Source: Streptomyces violaceoruber
GTDB lineage: Bacteria > Actinomycetota > Actinomycetes > Streptomycetales > Streptomycetaceae
Assembly: GCF_033406955.1 (NCBI RefSeq)
Contig: NZ_CP137734.1
Location: 6,510,001-6,574,000 of the forward strand
Direction of reading: 5' to 3'
Length of the DNA stretch: 64,000 nt
Below, in pieces: positions 58,235 to 64,000 of the stretch; within the stretch, counting starts at the first letter, position 1, and each line of letters begins with the position of its first letter. The notes under the pieces are model-generated. The model was not told the origin of the DNA, searched no databases, and saw only the letters and a list, made by a program, of their open reading frames with translations. The position numbers and the translations under genes are program-made.

Positions 58235-58926
58235 CGCGCCTCCAGCAGCGCCGGAGCCCCGTAGCGCCCGCTCGCCGGACGCTCGTCCAGCAGCCGCAGC
58301 AGCCCCGGCACGACACTCGCCGGGTCAGGCCGCGGATCCTCGTCGTCCGGCACGGCCGCCGCGTACAGGTCCGTGGCCATGTCCCCCGGATCGACCGCCC
58401 AGACCCGCAGGCCCGGCTCCTCGGCCCCCAGCACCGCCGCCAGCTGGTCCAGGGCCGCCTTGGACGCCCCGTAGCCGCCCCACGTCTCGTACGCCTCGGC
58501 CGCCGCGTCGGAGCTGATGGTCAGCACCGCGCCCGCGGGAGCCGCCCGCAGCAGCGGCAGCGCCTCACGGACCAGGCCCAGCGCGGCCACCACGTTCACC
58601 TCCAGAGCCCGCCGCAGGCCCTCCAGGGGCAGCTCCGCCAGCCGCACCAGCGGCTCGGCGCCCAGCGCGCTGGCGTTGCTGACCAGCAGATCCACGCCGC
58701 CCAGCCGCCGGGCCTCCGTCACCAGCCCCGTCCGGTGCCAGGAGTCGGTGACGTCGCCGGGCAACGCCGCCACGCGCGTGCCGTACACCTCCAGCCCCCT
58801 CGCCGCCTCGTTGAGGACCTCGGGACTCCTCGCGTCCAGCACCAGGTCCCACCCCCGTGCCGCCAGGGCCTCGGCGAGTGCCCGGCCCAGCCCCTTGGAC
58901 GCCCCCGTGATGATCGCAACCGGCAT
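58231..58926 (-). CDS. Short-chain dehydrogenase/reductase
   Basis: 231 residues, ATG at 58926 with GAAGGGG nine bases upstream. Motifs: ITGASKGLGRALAEALAARG for the cofactor, catalytic Ser in LTISSDAAAEAYET and YGASKAALDQLAAVL (YxxxK). LRVWAVDPGDMATDLYAAA follows. Its stop overlaps the start of the QueA-like gene, so the two are translationally coupled and may act in one pathway. Substrate unknown. Confidence 0.9.
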   Translation of the reverse strand: MPVAIITGASKGLGRALAEALAARGWDLVLDARSPEVLNEAARGLEVYGTRVAALPGDVTDSWHRTGLVTEARRLGGVDLLVSNASALGAEPLVRLAELPLEGLRRALEVNVVAALGLVREALPLLRAAPAGAVLTISSDAAAEAYETWGGYGASKAALDQLAAVLGAEEPGLRVWAVDPGDMATDLYAAAVPDDEDPRPDPASVVPGLLRLLDERPASGRYGAPALLEAR

Positions 58927-59143
58927 GACACACGTCCCCTTCGTCGTCCCCGCCGTCCGTCCGGCCGGCGTGATCCTCAACGTAGGAACCGGCCGCCGCC
59001 CCCGCCTCGGGCACGGGCCCCGACCTCCGAGGGCCCTTCGCCCTAGGCCGGCCGGACGGGACCCCGGACCTAGTCCCACCGCCCTAGGCGCCACCCGTCA
59101 CCGGGCCGATCCCGCCCCCATCCGCCGCGGGTACCGTGAGGAC

Positions 59144-60322
59144 ATGAGCCACGGCCCCCGGTCCGGCCTCACCGCGGTGAGCTCCGCGCTGCTGGCCATG
59201 AGCAGGCACCTCGAGGTGCGCGACGTCCTCAAGACGATCGTCGCCTCGGCCCGCGAGCTGCTCGACGCCCAGTACGCCGCCCTCGGTGTCCCCGACGACC
59301 ACGGCGGCTTCGCCCAGTTCGTGGTCGACGGCGTCAGCGACGAGCAGTGGAAGGCCATCGGCCCGCTGCCGCGCCAGCACGGCATCCTCGCCGCGATGCT
59401 CCACGAGGCCACCCCCGAGCGCCTCGCCGACGTACGCAAGGACCCCCGCTTCGGCGGCTGGCCCTCCGCCCACCCCGACCTGGTCGACTTCCTGGGCCTG
59501 CCGATCCGGGACGGCGACGAGGTGCTCGGGGCCCTGTTCCTCGCCAACAAGCTGCGCCCTGCGGGGGGAGACCCCCCACACCCCCCGTGCCCCAAGCCGG
59601 CGGGCGGCTGCGGCTTCACCGCGGACGACGAGGAACTGCTCGGCATCCTCGCCCAGCACGCCGCCATCGCCCTCACCAACGCGCGCCTGTACGAGCGCAG
59701 CCGCGAGCTGACCATCGCCGAGGAGCGCTCCCGCCTCGCCCACGAACTGCACGACGCGGTCAGCCAGAAGCTCTTCTCCCTGCGCCTGACCGCCCAGGCC
59801 GCCACCGCCCTGGTCGACCGCGACCCCGCGCGCGCCAAGGACGAGCTGCACCAGGTCGCCACCCTGGCCGCCGAGGCCGCCGACGAGCTGCGCGCCGCCG
59901 TCGTCGAGCTGCGCCCCGCCGCCCTGGAGGAGGACGGCCTGGTCGCCACCCTGCGCACCCAGATCCAGGTCCTCGACCGGGCCCACGCCGCCCGCGTCAC
60001 CTTCACCGGCCACGGTGTCAAAGCCCTGCCGGCCGCCCAGGAGGAGGCCATGCTGCGCGTGGCCCAGGAGGCACTGCACAACGCCCTGCGCCACTCCGGG
60101 GCGGAACGCGTCACGGTGACCCTGCACCGGCGGGGCACCGCGACCGTCCTGCGGATCGCCGACAACGGCGGCGGCTTCGACCCGCGCACGGTACGCCGCG
60201 CCGGACGCCACCTCGGCCTGGTCTCGATGCGTGACCGGGCGAACGGCACCGGCGGCCGGCTCACCGTGCGGTCCGCGCCCGGCGAGGGCACCACGATCGA
60301 GATGGAGGTTCCCGGTGGCTGA
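59144..60322 (+). CDS. GAF-domain sensor histidine kinase (NarL-partner, HisKA_3 type)
   Basis: 392 residues from ATG 59144; TACCGT at 59132-59137 lies six bases before the ATG, so a leaderless mRNA is likely. The GAF domain covers about 15-185. A Pro/Gly insertion (LRPAGGDPPHPP) falls inside it, encoded by a palindromic repeat. The dimerisation/phosphorylation motif is SRLAHELHDAVSQKLFSL, with His as phosphoacceptor. The ATPase has EALHNALRHSGAERV and IADNGGGFD. It is soluble, with no membrane helix. Its stop overlaps the regulator start by eight bases, making a classic two-component pair. Confidence 0.92.
   Translation: MSHGPRSGLTAVSSALLAMSRHLEVRDVLKTIVASARELLDAQYAALGVPDDHGGFAQFVVDGVSDEQWKAIGPLPRQHGILAAMLHEATPERLADVRKDPRFGGWPSAHPDLVDFLGLPIRDGDEVLGALFLANKLRPAGGDPPHPPCPKPAGGCGFTADDEELLGILAQHAAIALTNARLYERSRELTIAEERSRLAHELHDAVSQKLFSLRLTAQAATALVDRDPARAKDELHQVATLAAEAADELRAAVVELRPAALEEDGLVATLRTQIQVLDRAHAARVTFTGHGVKALPAAQEEAMLRVAQEALHNALRHSGAERVTVTLHRRGTATVLRIADNGGGFDPRTVRRAGRHLGLVSMRDRANGTGGRLTVRSAPGEGTTIEMEVPGG
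59555..59590. repeat. GC-rich palindrome inserted in the histidine kinase GAF domain
   Basis: gcggggggagaccccccac contains ggggggagacccccc, a near-perfect palindrome seen repeatedly in Streptomyces. It is in frame and accounts for about 12 residues (LRPAGGDPPHPP) just before CPKPAGGCGF, which is the normal GAF sequence of this kinase group. Confidence 0.6.
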
Positions 60323-60956
60323 CGTGATCAAGGTGCTGCTCGTCGACGACCACCAGGTGGTCCGCCGGGGACTGCGCACCTTCCTGGAGGTACAGGACGA
60401 CATCGAGGTGGTCGGCGAGGCCGCGGACGGCGCCGAGGGCGTCGACCGCGCCCAGGAGCTGAAGCCCGACGTGATCCTCATGGACGTCAAGATGCCGGGC
60501 ATGGACGGCGTCGACGCGCTGCGCAGGCTCCGCGAGCTGGACAACCACGCGCGCGTGCTGGTCGTCACTAGCTTCACCGAGCAGCGCACCGTGGTCCCGG
60601 CCCTGCGGGCGGGCGCGGCCGGATACGTGTACAAGGACGTCGACCCCGACGCGCTGGCCGGGGCCATCCGCTCCGTCCACGCCGGGCACATCCTGCTCCA
60701 GCCCGAGGTCGCGGGCGCCCTCCTGAGCCAGGAGGAGAGCAGCTCCGGGCCGGGCAGGGCGGGCTCCCTCACGGAGCGGGAGCGCGAGGTGCTGGGCCTG
60801 ATAGCGGACGGCCGCTCCAACCGGGAGATCGCGCGTGCCCTCGTCCTCTCCGAGAAGACGGTGAAGACCCACGTCTCGAACATCCTGATGAAACTCGACC
60901 TCGCGGACCGCACCCAGGCCGCCCTGTGGGCCGTGCGCCACGGCGTGGCCGGCTGA
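60315..60956 (+). CDS. NarL/FixJ-family response regulator
   Basis: 213 residues from GTG 60315. The receiver domain (about 1-120) has VLLVDDHQVVRRGL, phosphorylatable Asp in VILMDVKMPGMDGVDAL and the Lys of GYVYKDVDPDAL. The LuxR-type HTH (about 145-210) has LTEREREVLGLIADGRSNRE and KTVKTHVSNILMKLDL. It is the partner of the GAF kinase; targets unknown. The chaplin gene lies 170 bases downstream. Confidence 0.95.
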   Translation: MADVIKVLLVDDHQVVRRGLRTFLEVQDDIEVVGEAADGAEGVDRAQELKPDVILMDVKMPGMDGVDALRRLRELDNHARVLVVTSFTEQRTVVPALRAGAAGYVYKDVDPDALAGAIRSVHAGHILLQPEVAGALLSQEESSSGPGRAGSLTEREREVLGLIADGRSNREIARALVLSEKTVKTHVSNILMKLDLADRTQAALWAVRHGVAG

Positions 60957-61125
60957 CCGCGACCGACTGACCCTGTACGTGGCGGGGTGGCGGAGGGTTC
61001 CCCTCCGGTCGGAGATTCATACCGTCGTGGGAATGTCCCCCATATGGCGCATCCTTCGAGGGGTCCGGCCGTTCTCCAGTGCGTGCCGCGGCGACTGCCG
61101 CGGCGATCGCAAGGAGGGGTTGTAA

Positions 61126-61374
61126 GTGAAGAACCTGAAGAAGGCAGCGGCCGTGACGATGGTGGCCGGTGGCCTGATCGCCGCCGGCGCGGGCATGGCC
61201 TCCGCCACCGACGGCGGCGCCCACGCCCACGGCAAGGCCGTCGGTTCCCCGGGCGTCGCCTCGGGCAACCTGGTCCAGGCGCCGATCCACATCCCGGTCA
61301 ACGCCGTCGGCAACAGCGTCAACGTCATCGGCGTCCTGAACCCGGCCTTCGGCAACCTGGGCGTCAACCACTGA
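61126..61374 (+). CDS. chpE: Short chaplin ChpE
   Basis: 82 residues, GTG at 61126 after AAGGAGGGG. The signal peptide is MKNLKKAAAVTMVAGGLIAA to about GMASA. The mature protein is one chaplin domain: GVASGNLVQAPIHIPVNAVG and NVIGVLNPAFGN. The two cysteines seen in most chaplins are absent, as in ChpE. Chaplins assemble into amyloid-like surface films that let aerial hyphae leave the medium; ChpE is also expressed in submerged growth. The leading 170 bases hold the promoter. Confidence 0.92.
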   Translation: MKNLKKAAAVTMVAGGLIAAGAGMASATDGGAHAHGKAVGSPGVASGNLVQAPIHIPVNAVGNSVNVIGVLNPAFGNLGVNH

Positions 61375-61519
61375 CGCAGGCCGCCCCCCAATGCCGCCTC
61401 AGCAGCGGGCAGTCGTGCCGCTGGGGCGGCACGGGCGGGCGCTGCGGCACCTCGTCAGCGCCGAGCCGCGCCACCGCCCACCCCGCGCCTACGCCGGCAC
61501 CCGCCGAGAGACGGCACGG

Positions 61520-62299
61520 TCACCGCCCCCGCTCCACCACGACGGAGTTGTACGCCGCGACCTGTGCCCGCCGAGCCACCCGCTCCACCGGCCTGAGCGC
61601 CTCCCCCCGCGCCACCATCTCGGACGCGCTCACCGCACCTCCGTGCCCGTTCTCCGACGCCAGCGACACCAGCACCCCCACCCGCTGCGCCAGCTCCAGC
61701 ACCCGCACCGCCCGCGGCGGATACCCCGGCGCCAGTACCTCGCGCCCCCGCTCCGCCCGCGCCCGGTACGCCGCGACCGCCGCCTCCGCCACCGGCCCCG
61801 ACCCGGCGACATCCAGCCGCGTCAGCACCTCCGTCGCGTCCCGCAGCGCCTCCGCCAGCTCCCGCTCCGCCTCCCCGAGCGAGGGCACGTCCGCCGGCGG
61901 CGCCTCCCGCACCGGCAGGCAGTGCCAGACGACCTCGACGTGCACGTCCCCCTCGGGCCCCGCCTCGTACACCTCCGGCACCAGCCCCAGCGCGGCCCCC
62001 TCGCAGATCACCGCCTCCTCGGCCTCCAGCGCCCGCGCGTTGAACTCCGGCGGCCCGCTCAGCCCCAGCGGATGTCCCGGCGCGGGCAGCGCGATCCGCA
62101 GCCCGACCGCGCCGAGCGCCCGCAGCCGCCCCAACGCCAGCGTGAGACCGACCGGCGCGGCTTCACCCGGCAGCCCCTCCACCCGGTGCACCGCGTCCTC
62201 GCCCACGATCGCGACCGCGGCGTCGTCCGGCGAGACCATGTGGGCAATAAGGGCATTTCCCCAGGCGGCAAGGCGCCCTGCGCGTGGTTCCGAGAGCAT
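61520..62299 (-). CDS. Conserved Streptomyces protein, function unknown
   Basis: 259 residues, ATG at 62299. No signal or transmembrane helix. The N-terminal half is strand-rich (VAIVGEDAVHRVEGL, VGLTLALGRLRALGAVGLRI). The C-terminal half is helical and Ala/Arg/Glu-rich, including EAERELAEALRDATEVLTRL. It lies between chpE and the ABC ATPase gene on the opposite strand. I do not recognise a domain. Confidence 0.8.
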   Translation of the reverse strand: MLSEPRAGRLAAWGNALIAHMVSPDDAAVAIVGEDAVHRVEGLPGEAAPVGLTLALGRLRALGAVGLRIALPAPGHPLGLSGPPEFNARALEAEEAVICEGAALGLVPEVYEAGPEGDVHVEVVWHCLPVREAPPADVPSLGEAERELAEALRDATEVLTRLDVAGSGPVAEAAVAAYRARAERGREVLAPGYPPRAVRVLELAQRVGVLVSLASENGHGGAVSASEMVARGEALRPVERVARRAQVAAYNSVVVERGR

Positions 62300-62452
62300 G
62301 CCCCCACCCTAAGGACCGGACCGATGGAACGGTTACGCCGACCGGTGGCGTAGATTTCCTGGAGGGGCCTGCGCCCACCGGCGCCGCGGCCCGAGTCACA
62401 GGTGTACGCGACAGCCGAGACCGGCCACAATGCAAGGGGAGACAACGCGCTC

Positions 62453-63250
62453 ATGAGCGATGTTCTGGAGCTTCAGGACGTAACCGTGGTCCGCGAGGGC
62501 CGGGCTCTGGTGGACCAGGTCTCCTGGTCGGTCAAGGAGGGCGAGCGCTGGGTCATCCTCGGTCCCAACGGCGCCGGCAAGACCACCCTCCTCAACGTCG
62601 CGTCCAGCTACCTCTACCCGAGCAGCGGCACCGCCACCATCCTCGGCGAGACCCTCGGCAGGCCCGGCACCGACGTCTTCGAACTGCGCCCGCGCATCGG
62701 CGTCGCCGGTATCGCCATGGCCGACAAGCTGCCCAAGCGCCAGACCGTCCTGCAGACCGTGCTCACCGCCGCGTACGGCATGACCGCCGGCTGGCAGGAG
62801 GAGTACGAGGACATCGACGAGCAGCGCGCCCGCGCCTTCCTCGACCGCCTCGGCATGACCGAGTACCTGGACCGCAGGTTCGGCACCCTCTCCGAGGGCG
62901 AGCGCAAGCGCACCCTGATCGCCCGCGCCCTGATGACCGACCCCGAGCTGCTGCTCCTCGACGAGCCGGCCGCCGGCCTCGACCTCGGTGGCCGCGAGGA
63001 CCTCGTCCGCCGCCTCGGCCGGCTCGCCCGCGACCCCATCGCGCCCTCCATGATCATGGTGACCCACCACGTCGAGGAGATCGCCCCGGGCTTCACCCAC
63101 GTCCTGATGATCCGTCAGGGCCAGGTCCTGGCCGCCGGACCGCTGGAACTCGAACTGACCTCCCGCAACCTGTCCCTGTGCTTCGGACTCCCGCTCATCG
63201 TCGAGCAGGCCGGGGACCGGTGGACCGCGAAGGGACTTCCGCTGTCCTGA
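62453..63250 (+). CDS. ABC transporter ATP-binding protein (single domain)
   Basis: 265 residues from ATG 62453. Walker A GPNGAGKTTLLNVASSYLYP, signature LSEGERKRTLIARALM (Glu replaces the first Gly after Ser) and Walker B LLLLDEPAAGLDLGG are present; the switch His is in MVTHHVEEI. GWQEEYEDIDEQRARAFL is an acidic helical insertion. No permease gene is adjacent in the window. The ATPase resembles a group (YlmA/ModF-like) not tied to a membrane partner. Confidence 0.88.
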   Translation: MSDVLELQDVTVVREGRALVDQVSWSVKEGERWVILGPNGAGKTTLLNVASSYLYPSSGTATILGETLGRPGTDVFELRPRIGVAGIAMADKLPKRQTVLQTVLTAAYGMTAGWQEEYEDIDEQRARAFLDRLGMTEYLDRRFGTLSEGERKRTLIARALMTDPELLLLDEPAAGLDLGGREDLVRRLGRLARDPIAPSMIMVTHHVEEIAPGFTHVLMIRQGQVLAAGPLELELTSRNLSLCFGLPLIVEQAGDRWTAKGLPLS

Positions 63251-63304
63251 CCCGCCCCCCGTGCGCCCTGTCCCCGGTGGTCCCAACGGACCTACCATGA
63301 CAGC

Positions 63305-63736
63305 GTGAACGACATCGACGCATGGGTGTGGTGGCTCGTCGCCGCGGCAGCGCTCGGAATCCCGCTCGTCGTGACCGCGATGCCGGAGTTCGGGATGTTC
63401 GCCGTCGGCGCGGTCGCCGCAGCCGTCGCCTCCGGACTGGGCGCGGACCTGGTCGTCCAGGTGCTCGTCTTCGTCATCGTCTCGGTCGCCCTCATCGCCG
63501 TCGTACGGCCCATCGCCGCCCGACACCGCTCCCAACAGCCCCAACTGGCCACGGGAGTGGACGCCCTGAAGGGCAGACAGGCCGTCGTCCTGGAACGGGT
63601 CGACGGTGCCGGCGGCCGGATCAAACTCGCCGGGGAGATCTGGTCGGCACGCGCCCTGGACACCGGGCGTGCCTTCGAGCCGGGCGAGGAAGTGGACGTC
63701 GTGGAGATCGACGGGGCCACGGCGGTCATCATGTGA
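63305..63736 (+). CDS. NfeD-like membrane protein with OB domain
   Basis: 143 residues, GTG at 63305. TACCAT at 63293-63298 precedes the GTG by six bases, which suggests a leaderless mRNA. Two or three helices (about 5-75: VWWLVAAAALGIPLVV, VVQVLVFVIVSVALIAVVRP) are followed by a soluble OB-fold region with LKGRQAVVLERVDGAGGRIK and FEPGEEVDVVEIDGATAVIM. The NfeD family works with stomatin/SPFH proteins, one of which starts 175 bases downstream. Confidence 0.9.
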   Translation: MNDIDAWVWWLVAAAALGIPLVVTAMPEFGMFAVGAVAAAVASGLGADLVVQVLVFVIVSVALIAVVRPIAARHRSQQPQLATGVDALKGRQAVVLERVDGAGGRIKLAGEIWSARALDTGRAFEPGEEVDVVEIDGATAVIM

Positions 63737-63911
63737 CCCCGCCGTGCACAAGTGGGCCGAACGGCCTCCGCGCCGCGCGACGGTCTGTCAGACTCGACCA
63801 GCAAGATCCTCAACAGCCGTAAGATCAGCAGTAGTCAGGGTCAGCCAGGTCAAAGGATCTGGTCAATAGGATCTGCCGGAGCGCCGAGGCGGAGAAGGGG
63901 ACGGACACCCA

Positions 63912-64000
63912 CGATGGAACCGGTCATCATCGTCCTGATCATCCTGGTGGTGTTGGTCTTCATCGCCCTGATCAAAACCATCCAGGTCATCCCGCAGGCC
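63912..64000 (+). CDS. SPFH/band-7 (stomatin-like) protein, 5' end only
   Basis: Only 29 codons fall in the window: MEPVIIVLIILVVLVFIALI then KTIQVIPQA. The N-terminal anchor helix followed by KTIxVIPQ is the start of stomatin/SPFH proteins. ATG 63912 is preceded by AAGGGG with long spacing. SPFH proteins form membrane scaffolds with NfeD partners. Confidence 0.8.

Overview
The window is a roughly 72% GC, gene-dense stretch of a Streptomyces chromosome, probably from the S. coelicolor/S. lividans group or a close relative. That assignment rests on GTG starts, leaderless promoters, a short chaplin, a streptophobe-family membrane protein, a Gbn-type nucleoid protein and typical Streptomyces palindromic repeats. 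I see no phage, insertion sequence, rRNA, tRNA or CRISPR array. The genes look like conserved core-chromosome content.

1-14.3 kb: cobalamin biosynthesis on the minus strand. A cobalamin riboswitch (about 14170-14320) precedes cobD-cobQ-cobN-chelatase-cobO-cobB-cobI. All these genes overlap by one to four bases. A plus-strand ZIP metal transporter follows, and then a second minus-strand run of cobM-cbiET-cbiG that continues off the left edge. The ZIP gene therefore sits antisense between two blocks of the same pathway.

14.4-20.3 kb: a Pit-type phosphate transporter with a PHO box and a small membrane partner, a class II aldolase, an alpha/beta hydrolase, a Streptomyces-specific protein and a VOC-fold protein.

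20.4-27 kb: an ABC-F ATPase preceded by a seven-codon leader ORF; the nucleoid protein gene gbn, whose upstream region carries a dense GATC cluster; an enoyl-CoA hydratase; and an Asp23/AmaP envelope-stress locus of five plus-strand genes with a divergent Asp23-like relative.

27-41.5 kb: an SDR, a GH15 glycosidase, SURF1, a BRCT-exonuclease, CopD, a secreted subtilisin, DUF485/ActP acetate uptake, moaA, small membrane and zinc proteins, and tyrS.

41.5-53 kb: tldD-pmbA, the fatty-acid pair fabG-fabI (mabA-inhA-like), a divergent GntR/MFS pair with a 38-residue transporter-associated microprotein, sixA, serB and a streptophobe protein.

53-64 kb: a double-FHA ABC transporter, a secreted SLT transglycosylase with a structured 5' leader, a QueA paralogue with an SDR, a GAF histidine kinase and NarL-type regulator, the chaplin chpE, an ABC ATPase, an NfeD protein and the start of an SPFH protein.

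The signals I find most interesting are the leader peptide before the ABC-F gene, the GATC cluster before gbn, three GC-rich palindromic repeats captured in-frame inside coding genes (cobB, tldD, histidine kinase), the interleaved cob/ZIP arrangement, and unexplained structured leaders near 39031 and 56836.
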